A DNA stretch of 64,000 bases from Candidatus Nitrosomarinus catalina (GCF_002156965.1 NZ_CP021324.1:1296077-1360076); one strand, 5' to 3'. Counted from the first letter of the stretch, positions 23,484-32,583 are shown. Notes: a model not told the origin generated them from the letters alone. Numbers and translations are program-made.

Positions 23484-24562
23484 AGTATTTCAAAAATTGA
23501 TTTTGAGATAAATTCAATATTTTTTGAAGTTACTTTAGGATGAATTGGTAAAGAAAGTACTTTTGAAGCAGCCCACTCTGTCATTGGCAACTTTGTTTTA
23601 GATTTGTAAAACGGGGTTTTATGTACAGGAATTGGATAATATGAGGCTGCACCTATTCCTTTTTCATTAAGTTTTTTCAAAAGAGTATTGCGTTTTGGTG
23701 AAGTAATTGTATAAAGATACCAATTTACTTTTTCATGTTTTCTTTGAATTGGTAAAGTTAAATTTGATTTTGAAAGTAATTCTGTTAAAAGTTCTGCATT
23801 TTTTTGTCTAGCTTGTAAAAATTTTGGTAATTTTTTCATTTGTATTTTTGCAATTGCTGCATTAATTTCAGGCAATCTCAAATTAAGACCTAACATTCTA
23901 CTGTCATATCCTTTTACCATTCCATGATTTCTAATCATCAGTAATTTATCTCGTAATTTTTTACTGTTGGTAACAATAAATCCTCCCTCACCTGCAGTCA
24001 TTACTTTTGCGGGATACATACTGTAACATCCCATTTCAAAAAATGTTCCAGTGTGTTTATTTTTAAAAGTTGAACCAAGTGATTGAGCAGAATCTTCTAT
24101 AATTGGAATGTTAAATTTTTTTGCAATCTCAGAAATTTTATCCAAATATGCCACATTACCATAAAGATGTACTGGGACAATTGCTTTGGTTTTTTTTGTA
24201 ATTTTTTTCTGAAGTTGATCTGGATCCATTGTAAAATTGTCTTTTAAAATATCAACAAAAACAGGTTTTGCACCAGTAGATAGGACAGAATTTGCAGTTG
24301 CAACAAAAGTGAAAGATGGAATTAAAACTTCATCACCATGCTTGATGTCTAAAGCATATAACGCTGCTTGTAGTGCTGCTGTTCCAGAATTTACAGCAAC
24401 AGTATATTTTGAATTCACAAATGAAGAAACCGATTTTTCAAAATCTTGAACATGTTTTCCACCTTGATTCGCTGAAGAAGTTAAAGCTCCATTTTTAAGA
24501 ATGGATGTGACTACTGAGATTTCTTCCTTGCCTACAAAAGGAATGTTTATGGGTATTTTCAA
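23480..24562 (-). CDS. DegT/DnrJ/EryC1/StrS-family aminotransferase
   Basis: A 360-residue PLP-dependent sugar aminotransferase. VNSGTAALQAALYAL (about 58-72) binds the cofactor phosphate, IIEDSAQSLGSTF (about 152-164) contains the PLP Asp and following residues, and SMYPAKVMTAGEGGFIVT (about 180-197) holds the Schiff-base Lys. NLRLPEINAAI and PIPVHKTPFY complete the family pattern. Members aminate keto-sugars on the way to surface glycans or lipopolysaccharide. The MtrA-like gene overlaps its end by 4 bp, an unexpected partner for a sugar gene. Confidence 0.88.
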   Translation of the reverse strand: MKIPINIPFVGKEEISVVTSILKNGALTSSANQGGKHVQDFEKSVSSFVNSKYTVAVNSGTAALQAALYALDIKHGDEVLIPSFTFVATANSVLSTGAKPVFVDILKDNFTMDPDQLQKKITKKTKAIVPVHLYGNVAYLDKISEIAKKFNIPIIEDSAQSLGSTFKNKHTGTFFEMGCYSMYPAKVMTAGEGGFIVTNSKKLRDKLLMIRNHGMVKGYDSRMLGLNLRLPEINAAIAKIQMKKLPKFLQARQKNAELLTELLSKSNLTLPIQRKHEKVNWYLYTITSPKRNTLLKKLNEKGIGAASYYPIPVHKTPFYKSKTKLPMTEWAASKVLSLPIHPKVTSKNIEFISKSIFEIL

Positions 24563-24629
24563 TAATTTTACCTAGAAGAACTACTCTATAAATCTCGTTT
24601 AATATGTATGAATTTTTATATTTCAAAAT

Positions 24630-25208
24630 TTGGCAAATCATAGAATGAAACCACGACATTTAGAAAAAACTGATTCAGGTTACAAAGTCTATTTGTACAT
24701 TTTTTACACTTGTGGTGCAATTATGGTTTCATCATTAGTTTTTGGTGTTTATGCTACAATGTTAGAATGGTTAGAACATGGAACATATGTTATGGGAGAA
24801 GTAATTCACAATACTACTATTCCATTTGAGAACTTTGCTAGAGTTTCAACTTGGATATTCTTTTCAACAATAATTGGATGGTATTGTTGCACTAGAATTG
24901 GTTGGAGACGAACTGCTGGTGATAAAATTGTTGGAACTAGAATGGCCTTACTTCAATTGATGTTGCTTAGTTTTGCAATAATTTCTTTTTATGAAGTTTT
25001 ATACAATTTTACAGTTTTAAATGCACAAATGACAGCAGGAGTAGTAAATGGAATAGTACCAGATATCGATAAATTGTTAGTAGCTTATCCAGATCCTGAC
25101 CGTCCATGGAACTTGGTTTTTGCAACTAAAATATTTCTTGCAGCATTCATAATTAGCGCACATGCATTTTATCTAAGTGTAAAACCTAGAAAAAGTTTAG
25201 ATGAATAA
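24630..25208 (+). CDS. Four-helix membrane protein of unknown function
   Basis: A 192-residue integral membrane protein. Hydrophobic segments are visible at about 24-44 (IFYTCGAIMVSSLVFGVYATM), 72-87 (STWIFFSTIIGWYCC), 104-124 (MALLQLMLLSFAIISFYEVLY) and 164-182 (ATKIFLAAFIISAHAFYLS). A Trp/Glu-rich loop (LEWLEHGTYVM) follows the first helix. TTG at 24630 or ATG at 24645 may be the start; the latter gives MKPRHLEK. No family is recognised; a thaumarchaea-specific membrane protein is likely. Confidence 0.6.
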   Translation: MANHRMKPRHLEKTDSGYKVYLYIFYTCGAIMVSSLVFGVYATMLEWLEHGTYVMGEVIHNTTIPFENFARVSTWIFFSTIIGWYCCTRIGWRRTAGDKIVGTRMALLQLMLLSFAIISFYEVLYNFTVLNAQMTAGVVNGIVPDIDKLLVAYPDPDRPWNLVFATKIFLAAFIISAHAFYLSVKPRKSLDE

Positions 25209-25300
25209 AAATTATAAGAAATAATCTTATTTTTTGAAATTATTTCAAAAAAAATATTTGATGAAATTATGTTTTATACTATTAGATACATTGTAAACTA

Positions 25301-25489
25301 ATGGGGTTATTTGGATCAAGTAAGAATGATTTAAAATGTAAAAAATGTGGAACCGTGTTGCCAGATTCTGAAAGATTGAAAAAACACCAAGAAAAAGCAC
25401 ATAACAAAAAAAAGGAAAAATGTCGAGCGTGTGGAGCTGAATTTGATTATAGCGAAGAATTAAGAAAACATAAAAAAAATTGTAAATAG
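25301..25489 (+). CDS. Two-finger C2H2 zinc-finger protein (62 aa)
   Basis: Small protein with two classical C2H2 fingers. Finger 1 is CKKCGTVLPDSERLKKHQEKAH (C-x2-C-x12-H-x4-H class); finger 2 is CRACGAEFDYSEELRKHKKNC, in which the last His is replaced by Cys. A Lys-rich linker joins them. It is probably nucleic-acid binding. Zinc fingers of this plan are rare in bacteria but common as short archaeal proteins. The gene is monocistronic. Confidence 0.75.
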   Translation: MGLFGSSKNDLKCKKCGTVLPDSERLKKHQEKAHNKKKEKCRACGAEFDYSEELRKHKKNCK

Positions 25490-25510
25490 TGATTCTAGAA
25501 ATTTAATAAA

Positions 25511-25702
25511 TTAAGATTTTGCAGGCCTTAATAGTGATTTTTCAATTGCTTCTAAATTTGCAATTTGGTTTTTGGAGTTTAATGTCAGAGTTTGTATCAT
25601 TTCTGAGCCTAATTGAACAGATTGTTCAGGTAGTGTTTCTAAAAATTTTTCTAAACCTTTTTTATAATTATTAATTAATTCTAATCCTTCTTCAAGTGTC
25701 AT
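25511..25702 (-). CDS. Small helical hypothetical protein (63 aa)
   Basis: An ATG-started 63-residue protein, almost entirely alpha-helical: LEEGLELINNYKKGLEKFLETL and then SEMIQTLTLNSKNQIANLEAIEKSLL. It carries no Cys, no membrane segment and no recognisable family. It may form a coiled-coil dimer. It is convergent with the zinc-finger gene and divergent from tyrS. Confidence 0.5.
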   Translation of the reverse strand: MTLEEGLELINNYKKGLEKFLETLPEQSVQLGSEMIQTLTLNSKNQIANLEAIEKSLLRPAKS

Positions 25703-25798
25703 AAAAATAATAGAATTTTACCTATATTCAAAGATTCTATATACAAAAAAATAATTTTAAATAACTTTATAGGCTTAGATTTTAAAAGTTGTTTTGAT

Positions 25799-26845
25799 TT
25801 GGATATAATTGAAAAAGTAGATTTAATTGAAAAACCTCCAACTGAAGAAGTTGTAACACGTGAGGAATTAACTGAATTATTTAAAACAAATTCTTCTCCA
25901 AATCATTACATTGGATTAGAAATTTCTGGTTTCTTACATTTAGGCAGTCTAATCAGTACCGGTTTTAAAATAAATGATTTTGTAAAGGCTGGAGTTAATT
26001 GTAAAATCTTTCTTGCAGATTGGCATACTCTAATCAATGATAAATTAGGAGGAGATTGGGATACAATTTCTAAGGTTTCAAAATATTATCAAGATGCCTT
26101 CAAACTAGTTTGTCCAAATGCAGAAATTGTTTTAGGATCTAAATTGTATGAAGAAAAAACAGAATATTGGTCTGAGCTTGTAAAATTTACAAAACATATG
26201 TCAATTGCTAGAACAATGCGAACGTTAACTATAATGGGTCGTTCTGAAGATGATAACAAAATAGATGTAGCTAAATTATTGTATCCAGCAATGCAAGCAG
26301 TTGATATTCATTCTTTAGATGTAGATATTGCACATGCAGGAATGGATCAAAGAAAAATTCACATGTTAGTAAGAGAAATTTTTCCTAAAATGAAATGGAA
26401 AGTCCCAGTTTCTGTTCACCATAAATTATTACCAGGACTATCAAAACCAGCAGATACTGATAATTCTCAAGTTTTAGGAAAAATGAGTAAATCAGATCCA
26501 AACTCAGGCATATTTATTCACAATACAGATAATGAAATTAAGAAAAAAATTAGTAAATCTTGGTGTGAGGAGCAAAATGTTGAAAGTAATCCTGTATTAG
26601 AAATTGCAAAAAATGTAATTTTTCATGAATTTAATGAAATTAATGTTGAAAGACCAGAAAAATATGGTGGTAATGTTTCTTATTCTAATTACAATGAACT
26701 ACATACAGATTTTGCAGAAAATAAATTACATCCAGGAGATTTAAAACAAACTGTTGGAAACTATCTAGTTAAAGTGATTAGTCCTATAAGAGAAAAACTA
26801 AATCTTAGTGATGAAATTTCTGAAGCCATCAAGAAAAGTTTCTAA
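25799..26845 (+). CDS. tyrS: Tyrosyl-tRNA synthetase (archaeal/eukaryotic type)
   Basis: Class Ic aminoacyl-tRNA synthetase charging tRNA-Tyr. The HIGH signature reads FLHLGSL (about residues 47-53) after HYIGLEISG, and the KMSKS loop is present as GKMSKSDPNSGI (about 229-240). QAVDIHSLDVDIAHAGMDQRKIHM is the tyrosine-binding/motif region of the archaeal form. The length (348 aa) matches archaeal TyrRS, which lacks the bacterial C-terminal S4 domain. TTG start at 25799. Its stop overlaps cobJ (convergent) by 4 bp. Confidence 0.92.
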   Translation: MDIIEKVDLIEKPPTEEVVTREELTELFKTNSSPNHYIGLEISGFLHLGSLISTGFKINDFVKAGVNCKIFLADWHTLINDKLGGDWDTISKVSKYYQDAFKLVCPNAEIVLGSKLYEEKTEYWSELVKFTKHMSIARTMRTLTIMGRSEDDNKIDVAKLLYPAMQAVDIHSLDVDIAHAGMDQRKIHMLVREIFPKMKWKVPVSVHHKLLPGLSKPADTDNSQVLGKMSKSDPNSGIFIHNTDNEIKKKISKSWCEEQNVESNPVLEIAKNVIFHEFNEINVERPEKYGGNVSYSNYNELHTDFAENKLHPGDLKQTVGNYLVKVISPIREKLNLSDEISEAIKKSF

Positions 26846-27636
26846 ACTTTTAGATCAGGATTAGTTTGTTCTTCTAAATTATATTTTGATTTGTATCCTC
26901 TTGGATTAATCATTAAATCTTTGTAAGTATATGTTGATGAGTTACCAATTATTACAGTACTTGTCATACCCAACTCTTCATCAAAATTTAGCAGATTATC
27001 TAAATTAGTCATTACGATTGTTTCAGATTCTCTATATGCACTTTTAATTATTGCAACAGGGGTAGTAGGTTTTCTATGTTTAAGCAGAATTTTTTGAGTA
27101 TCTTGTAATTGATGAACTCGTTTCTTACTTTTAGGATTATAGATTACAAGTACAAAATCACCTTGAGCAGCTGATTCTACACGTTTTTGAATAATCTCCC
27201 AAGGTACCATCAAATCACTCATACTAACAACAGCAAAATCTGTCATTAGTGGTGAACCAACAATTGATGCACATGAATTCAAAGCAGATACGCCAGGAAT
27301 AATTTCTACTTTAAGCTCATCAGAAGGATCCCAGCCTATTGTTGCAAGCGTTTCATAAATTAATCCAGCCATTCCATAAATTCCAGGATCTCCACTAGAG
27401 ACCAGGGAAACAATTTTTCCAGATTTTGCAAGATCAATACATTGATGTGCTCTTTCGACTTCTTGGGTCATAGCATATCGATGAATAGTTTTTCCTCCTA
27501 TCAGATCTTGAACTAAATTAACATAAGTTTCATATCCAACAATCGTATCACTTTCAGAAATTACTTCTTTTGCTCGAAATGTCATATGATCATGATGTCC
27601 AGGACCAACACCAACAATGTAGAGTTTACCAGTCAA
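26842..27636 (-). CDS. cobJ: Precorrin-3B / cobalt-precorrin-3 C17-methyltransferase
   Basis: SAM-dependent methyltransferase of corrin ring synthesis (CobJ/CbiH family), adding the C17 methyl with ring contraction. Family features: LYIVGVGPGHHDHMTFRAKEVI at the N terminus (SAM-binding GxGPG), IVGYETYVNLV, VSLVSSGDPGIYGMAGLIYE (second GDP motif), VEIIPGVSALNSCASIVGSPL and LVIYNPKSKKR. The length (264 aa) is standard. Other cob genes are not next to it. It fits the B12 theme with bluB at 16309. Confidence 0.9.
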   Translation of the reverse strand: MTGKLYIVGVGPGHHDHMTFRAKEVISESDTIVGYETYVNLVQDLIGGKTIHRYAMTQEVERAHQCIDLAKSGKIVSLVSSGDPGIYGMAGLIYETLATIGWDPSDELKVEIIPGVSALNSCASIVGSPLMTDFAVVSMSDLMVPWEIIQKRVESAAQGDFVLVIYNPKSKKRVHQLQDTQKILLKHRKPTTPVAIIKSAYRESETIVMTNLDNLLNFDEELGMTSTVIIGNSSTYTYKDLMINPRGYKSKYNLEEQTNPDLKV

Positions 27637-27682
27637 TTAAAAATAATTTTTTCTCAACTAATTTATCCGTTTAGTGGTATTT

Positions 27683-29143
27683 TTATTGAAATGGATCAAC
27701 TATTGGAGAATTAATGATGTATTCATTATTTGATGGACGTGCAATGCTGACTGTAATTAGATCATCATTATGAAATGAATCAATGTCAGATTTTGTTTGT
27801 AGAATTTGTGCGGATTTAGAATCATGCCATTCTACAAGATATATTTTTGAGATCGGATTATAATTTTCTTCATCTGAAGAAAAATTGAAAATTTCTGGTT
27901 GAAAATCTAAAGAACCAGATCCTATAATTCCATTTTTGAATTGGTATTGTTCAATAATAGACAAATTTGTTAATAGATCTGACATTGATGGAGAATGTTT
28001 CACACCAATTAATTTTGATGGCCCAATTGGGGTTACATCAGTAATAATATAGTAAATTGTTTTTCCGTTTGAATCCCAGCTTCTATGTGCAACAAAAGTT
28101 ACAATCAATTCATCTTCATTAATTTCAGTGATTTGACCTCCAGAAAATGACATTTTGTTACTGATTTGTTTATCAGAACGTTCAGTCATTTGTCCACCTG
28201 ACCACTTTATTTGAGGAGTATTTACGACTACATTTGTTTCATTAAATTTGATTCGACCAGATTGTTCAGCATCAATAATATCATCAGCTGATTCAAAAAT
28301 AATTTCTTTTTGACCAGATTTCCATGTAACTTCAATTATAGATCCTAATGGAGAATAATCAGATTGTTGTGGAGTCTCAGAAAAAATATCAGTTTGAAAT
28401 CCAAAAAATCCATCTCCTTCAATTCCATTTTTAAAAAGGAAAATTTTTTGTAAATTATTTTCTGGAATATTTTTAAGTGATTTTGACAATTGAATATTCA
28501 ATTCTTGTTTTTCTGAAATAGTATTAACATAATTTTTATCACTTGCATCGGTAATTATGTAAAGAATTTCATTTCCATTATGCAGTCCTTTGTGCATTGG
28601 AATTTCTATAGGGACATTAGTTCGTGAAAGTAGTAATGAAGGATCCTCTTTTTGAAATTCAAGTTTTTGTTCAAGCACTTGAGTTGGTTGTCCTCGAATC
28701 CAACCATCAATACTTACAGTTGTAGTAAATTCTTTTGAGTTTGTTGAATGTAATGCAACTCCTGCACCTGTAAATTCAATTGATCCTGATTTTTTTTCTG
28801 GATTTAGTAAAGATAGGCCATAAATTTTACTTTCGTTGACAGCCCATGTTTCTTGTCCATTTACGTCATTTTGATTAATTTCATGTAAAACAATTACATT
28901 AACTAACTCACTAGAAGTAAATGTCATAGAACCATCATAGATTGTACCTTCATTTGGGGATAAAACAAGAGCCAATTGATGATCCTCATGACCTAATCCA
29001 GGATCTTGAGAAGAAGTGATTGTTTGAGTGAAATGAACTTTTTTTGTAGATCCTGCATCAACATACTGATCTGAAAAAGTTGAAACTGAAACAATTCCAG
29101 TAACAAAAATTCCAATTAGCAAAACAATAATTATTTTTTTCAA
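27683..29143 (-). CDS. Secreted protein with two copies of a ~110-residue beta-rich domain
   Basis: A 486-residue exported protein. The signal peptide is MKKIIIVLLIGIFVTGIVSVSTFS, with cleavage near residue 30. The mature part contains a variable N-terminal region (about 40-185) and two repeats. The first (about 190-320) reads ILYIITDASD, FKNGIEGDGFFGFQTDIF and SPLGSIIEVTW; the second (about 365-486) has IYYIITDVTP, FKNGIIGSGSLDFQPEIF and NPISKIYLVEW. The match between repeats indicates an internal duplication. No C-terminal anchor is visible. The protein is probably extracellular or cell-surface, of unknown function. Confidence 0.6.
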   Translation of the reverse strand: MKKIIIVLLIGIFVTGIVSVSTFSDQYVDAGSTKKVHFTQTITSSQDPGLGHEDHQLALVLSPNEGTIYDGSMTFTSSELVNVIVLHEINQNDVNGQETWAVNESKIYGLSLLNPEKKSGSIEFTGAGVALHSTNSKEFTTTVSIDGWIRGQPTQVLEQKLEFQKEDPSLLLSRTNVPIEIPMHKGLHNGNEILYIITDASDKNYVNTISEKQELNIQLSKSLKNIPENNLQKIFLFKNGIEGDGFFGFQTDIFSETPQQSDYSPLGSIIEVTWKSGQKEIIFESADDIIDAEQSGRIKFNETNVVVNTPQIKWSGGQMTERSDKQISNKMSFSGGQITEINEDELIVTFVAHRSWDSNGKTIYYIITDVTPIGPSKLIGVKHSPSMSDLLTNLSIIEQYQFKNGIIGSGSLDFQPEIFNFSSDEENYNPISKIYLVEWHDSKSAQILQTKSDIDSFHNDDLITVSIARPSNNEYIINSPIVDPFQ

Positions 29144-29180
29144 TAATTTTGACTAATTTTATTACTTTAAATGATTTGTC

Positions 29181-30584
29181 TTAATTGATTTTATCTAGTG
29201 TAAATGCATCATGAATTGCACGTACAGCAGTATTTGTATCAGAATTTTTTACTACCAATGCAAGATTAAGTTCTGATGATCCTTGAGTAATCATAGATAC
29301 ATTTACTTTATTTTTTTCAATTGCCGCAAAGACTTTGGATGCAACACCAATTGTTCCTCTCATTCCTGAACCAATTAATGCAATAATTGAAACTCCTGTA
29401 GTGACTTCTAATTTTTTAATGATTTTACCTAATAGATCCATTTCTAAAACACTAACCGCCTTGTTAAGATCAGAATTTTTTACTACAATTGTAATACTAG
29501 ATTCAGAAGGATTTTGAGAAATCATCATAACATTAATTCCAGCTTTTGCTAAAGTAGCAAATATTTTTGCTGCAGTTCCAGGTGTTCCAATCATACTTCC
29601 ACCTTGTATATCGATTAATCCATTATTACGAATATTACTAACACATTTTACAGTATTTTTTACAGATGCAGAAGGCGAAGAAGTTACTAAAGTTCCTTCA
29701 TTTTTTGCATTAGATGAGTTTCTTATTTTCATTGGTATTTTTTTTGCTAAAAGTGGTTCAAATGTTCTTGGATGAATTTGTTTTGCTCCAAACAAAGCCA
29801 TTTCAATTGCTTCTGTATATGATACTTCTTTGAGTAATTTTGCATTTTTCACAATTTTTGGATCTGCAGTCATTAATCCATCAACATCACTCATTAACCA
29901 AATTTCATCAGCTTTTAAGCAAGAACCAATAATTGTAGCTGAATAATCAGAACCGCCTCTACCAAATGTTGTTGTGTGTCCATGTTGATCTGCACCTGAA
30001 AATCCACCTACTACAGGAATAGTCTTTTTAGAAAATAATGTATCAATACTTTTTGAAACTCTTAATCTTGTTGTATCCATAAGTGGTTTTGATTCACTAA
30101 AATTAGAATCAGTTACAATACCTACTTCCTTACCAGTTAGTGGAATAGCTTTTTTTCCTAAATCATTTATTGCAGCTGCAAGTAATTTTCCAGAAAATCT
30201 TTCGCCAAAGGAAATCAAATAATCCATTGATCTAGATGTCACTTCTCCTAACAAAACTAATCCATCTATCAGTGCAACAAGTTCTTTAAAATCATCATTT
30301 AATTTAATTAACAATTTTTTTTGAATGTCAGATTTTTTGATTGTTTGTTTTGCTAATTGCTTATGCCTATTGGTAATTTTTGATGCAAGTTGTTCTGCTT
30401 TAGATTTATTTTCTTTTTTGATAGATTCAGATATTTCAATTAAATCATCTGTTGTTCCACTTGTTGCTGAACAGACTATTACAAGTTGATTTTTTTTGGA
30501 TAATGAAATTACGTGTTTGGCAACTGATTGAATATCTTTGGTATTAGATATTGATGTTCCACCGTATTTTAAAACAAGTTTCAA
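29181..30584 (-). CDS. lysC: Aspartate kinase
   Basis: Phosphorylates aspartate to beta-aspartyl phosphate, the first step towards Thr, Met and Lys. The kinase domain starts with LKYGGTSISNT (residues 4-14; KxGGTS motif) and contains FSGADQHGHTTTFGRGGSDYSATIIG (about 194-219). Two ACT domains (about 320-390 and 400-467) follow, so feedback control by an end-product amino acid is likely. The length (467 aa) is right. It is not fused to homoserine dehydrogenase. A PCNA gene lies 36 bp upstream on the same strand. Confidence 0.92.
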   Translation of the reverse strand: MKLVLKYGGTSISNTKDIQSVAKHVISLSKKNQLVIVCSATSGTTDDLIEISESIKKENKSKAEQLASKITNRHKQLAKQTIKKSDIQKKLLIKLNDDFKELVALIDGLVLLGEVTSRSMDYLISFGERFSGKLLAAAINDLGKKAIPLTGKEVGIVTDSNFSESKPLMDTTRLRVSKSIDTLFSKKTIPVVGGFSGADQHGHTTTFGRGGSDYSATIIGSCLKADEIWLMSDVDGLMTADPKIVKNAKLLKEVSYTEAIEMALFGAKQIHPRTFEPLLAKKIPMKIRNSSNAKNEGTLVTSSPSASVKNTVKCVSNIRNNGLIDIQGGSMIGTPGTAAKIFATLAKAGINVMMISQNPSESSITIVVKNSDLNKAVSVLEMDLLGKIIKKLEVTTGVSIIALIGSGMRGTIGVASKVFAAIEKNKVNVSMITQGSSELNLALVVKNSDTNTAVRAIHDAFTLDKIN

Positions 30585-30619
30585 GTTAAACTATCTGAAT
30601 TATTCAATGTTTAAATGCT

Positions 30620-31366
30620 TTAACTTTCCACGCGTGGAGCAAGATAAAAGTGGATTCTTCCTATATTTGCAACTTTAAACTCAATTCTAAGTGGTTTTGC
30701 ACTAGAAAATTCACATGTGATAAATCCAGCATTGCTGCCTACGGCTTTAACTACAGGATTCAGATATTCAAGGCTGTAAGTACCTTCACTATCAGATTTT
30801 GAAGATATTTCCTCAATATCATCAGCATCTTTATCAAGATCAATTATTACCTCACCAGAATCTCCCTTTCCAGAAAAATTACCTTTTGAATCAGACGTAT
30901 TGATTGTTAAATAATCGGAAACAACTTGTACGTCACCAAGAATTTTATCAAATTTTGATGAAGTTAAAATAATTTTTGAGTCATATGGAATTTTTGGTAA
31001 TGGTGTGTCAGTTGCAGAACTTTCAATTAGACGAATTTTGTATTTTTTATTTTTTCCAACTGTTACAAGTAACATATTTTCTTCAGAAATACTAATTTCT
31101 ATACTGTCTTTTTTATCTGCACGTTTGATAAGTTTTGAAAATTCATCTATCCTAACTCCAAATTTAATATCGCTATCACATTCATATTTCTCAAATGCTG
31201 AATTTGGCCAAGATATATCAATTAATGCAACATGAGATGGATCCATCCCTCTAAAAGAAATTCCTTCTGCCGTTGCAACAAAAGTTGCTTCTTCAACTAA
31301 AGTGGATATTGCAGAGATGATAGCTTTTAGATCATCTGAACCATTTGTTTTAGCTCCAAAAGTCAA
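30620..31366 (-). CDS. pcn: DNA polymerase sliding clamp (PCNA)
   Basis: A 248-residue clamp that encircles DNA and tethers polymerases. MTFGAKTNGSDDLKAIISAIS opens the first half; FRGMDPSHVALIDISWP (about 50-66) is the conserved centre of the PCNA N-terminal domain; YSLEYLNPVVKAVGSNAG and the C-terminal IHFYLAPRVES mark the second domain. There is a single PCNA in this window. The C terminus is the usual PIP-box docking area. It is followed on the same strand by lysC and preceded by the TFS and rpoL genes, likely co-expressed. Confidence 0.93.
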   Translation of the reverse strand: MTFGAKTNGSDDLKAIISAISTLVEEATFVATAEGISFRGMDPSHVALIDISWPNSAFEKYECDSDIKFGVRIDEFSKLIKRADKKDSIEISISEENMLLVTVGKNKKYKIRLIESSATDTPLPKIPYDSKIILTSSKFDKILGDVQVVSDYLTINTSDSKGNFSGKGDSGEVIIDLDKDADDIEEISSKSDSEGTYSLEYLNPVVKAVGSNAGFITCEFSSAKPLRIEFKVANIGRIHFYLAPRVES

Positions 31367-31400
31367 TTTAATTTTCTTGGCTATAAGTTCCAGTTAAACG

Positions 31401-31718
31401 TTATGTGTAATCGCGCCAAGTGTATTTACATTTTTGACAACGGTAAAATCTAGTTGTAGGTTCATCTGCACTTCTAGTTTGAAACATCCAACCAACTGCT
31501 TCATCATGACCACATTTTTCACAATCAATTTTTACTGTAGGATGAGATTCTTCGCCTTCATTTCCTTCAAAAGCAAGTAATGAGAAATCAGGTTCTTCTT
31601 CGGCAACAATTTTTTTCTTTTTTTGTACTTTTTCTCCGTCAATGTAACCACATTTAGAACACTCTAAACCGGATTCACCTTTTTTTAGTTTAACCTCACA
31701 TTTGGGGCAAAATTTCAA
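31401..31718 (-). CDS. Transcription factor S (TFIIS/Rpb9-like RNA cleavage factor)
   Basis: A 105-residue factor that stimulates transcript cleavage by archaeal RNA polymerase. The N-terminal zinc ribbon is FCPKCEVKLKKGESGLECSKCGY and the C-terminal one CEKCGHDEAVGW...CQKCKY. Between the last strands is the acidic hairpin RSADEPTTRFYRC, whose Asp-Glu pair enters the polymerase active site in TFS and TFIIS. The linker is Lys/Glu-rich. It stands between pcn and rpoL, 6 bp from rpoL. Confidence 0.93.
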   Translation of the reverse strand: MKFCPKCEVKLKKGESGLECSKCGYIDGEKVQKKKKIVAEEEPDFSLLAFEGNEGEESHPTVKIDCEKCGHDEAVGWMFQTRSADEPTTRFYRCQKCKYTWRDYT

Positions 31719-31724
31719 TTTTAT

Positions 31725-31997
31725 TTACCCTAATTTTGAACTAAATAATTGTTTGAACTCATCAGCCATCTTTATTGCAGATTCTGCTGATTTTTTAACC
31801 TCAGTTAGTGGTTTTGAACTAGAATTAATTCTCATCCAGCACTCATTAGTTAATGGGTGTTTGACAATTACACCTGCAAAATCAACATTTGAGGCCTTTA
31901 GAAGTTCGTGTTGAATAATGTATAATACTCCAATATCAGTTTCTGTGACAGAAATACTGATTTCTTTGGGTTCTGAACTGATTACTTCTGCATTCAT
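31725..31997 (-). CDS. rpoL: DNA-directed RNA polymerase subunit L (Rpb11)
   Basis: A 90-residue subunit that pairs with RpoD (Rpb3) to nucleate RNA polymerase assembly. The hallmark is EISISVTETDIGVLYIIQHELLKASNVDFAGVIVKHPLTNECWMRI: a strand, then helix with the HxL..L spacing, then G-V-x-V-x-H-P-L in the Rpb11 fold. The C-terminal helix (AESAIKMADEFKQLFSSKL) completes it. The length is standard. A TATA box lies about 30 bp upstream, suggesting a leaderless transcript. Confidence 0.9.
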   Translation of the reverse strand: MNAEVISSEPKEISISVTETDIGVLYIIQHELLKASNVDFAGVIVKHPLTNECWMRINSSSKPLTEVKKSAESAIKMADEFKQLFSSKLG

Positions 31998-32017
31998 GTA
32001 TTCAGAAAAAGCACTTA

Positions 32018-32026
32018 TTGCGGATA
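32018..32026 (-). promoter_or_regulatory. TATA box for rpoL
   Basis: Minus-strand TTTATATCC is about 25-30 bp before the rpoL ATG at 31997, at the distance expected for a leaderless archaeal transcript. The reading is by eye. Confidence 0.5.
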
Positions 32027-32046
32027 TAAATCATATGAACTATAGC

Positions 32047-32583
32047 ATGACAGAAAGCAAAATTTCACAAATAACACTAGAAAAATCCAAAGAAGAGTAC
32101 TCTTCAGATGAAAATATTGAGATAAATGTCCAATTTTCGATTGAAGGGGGCCTTAGAGATGCATTCAATGAAGCAAATTGGACTAAAGCATACAATAACA
32201 ACGATGTTTCAATGAAACTGAAATATGGTGTAAAATTGACATCTGGTGGTTTTAGAAAGAAGGAATTGGGAAGAACTATTGATTCTTATCGAAAAGCCGC
32301 TATTTTTTGGACTAGAAATCCAAAATTAGTTAATCCAATGAAAGATAGAAGAATTTGGGTTCAAGTTGCAAAAAACTTTGAGCCATTTATCAGACTAAGT
32401 GAAGAAGAAGTTAGAGAAGAATTCTTAGACTTTAATGAAAAGTTTGTATTCAAAGCATCTGATTTAGGAAAAGGTAAACACAAGATAGGAGCTGAAGTAT
32501 TTTCATCATGGCAAAAACATGATTATACTGAACCAGGCAATATCAAAAATAATTCTAATGAAATAGAAGTCGTAATCAATTAG
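32047..32583 (+). CDS. Hypothetical protein, thaumarchaeal type
   Basis: The open frame begins at 31918 inside rpoL, but the more likely start is ATG 32047 (MTESKISQ), giving 178 residues, with ATG 32035 as the alternative. The protein is mixed alpha/beta and soluble, with no Cys cluster, signal or transmembrane segment. Noted segments are FSIEGGLRDAFNEANWTKAY near residue 29, YGVKLTSGGFRKKELG near 60 and RRIWVQVAKNFEPFIRLSEEEVREEFLDF near 100. I cannot assign a family. Two tandem miniproteins follow on the same strand. Confidence 0.55.
   Translation: MTESKISQITLEKSKEEYSSDENIEINVQFSIEGGLRDAFNEANWTKAYNNNDVSMKLKYGVKLTSGGFRKKELGRTIDSYRKAAIFWTRNPKLVNPMKDRRIWVQVAKNFEPFIRLSEEEVREEFLDFNEKFVFKASDLGKGKHKIGAEVFSSWQKHDYTEPGNIKNNSNEIEVVIN

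Noticed and set aside
31918..32046. Upstream part of the 221-residue frame over rpoL
   Set aside because: It is antisense to rpoL and adds residues without features; ATG 32047 or 32035 is a better start.
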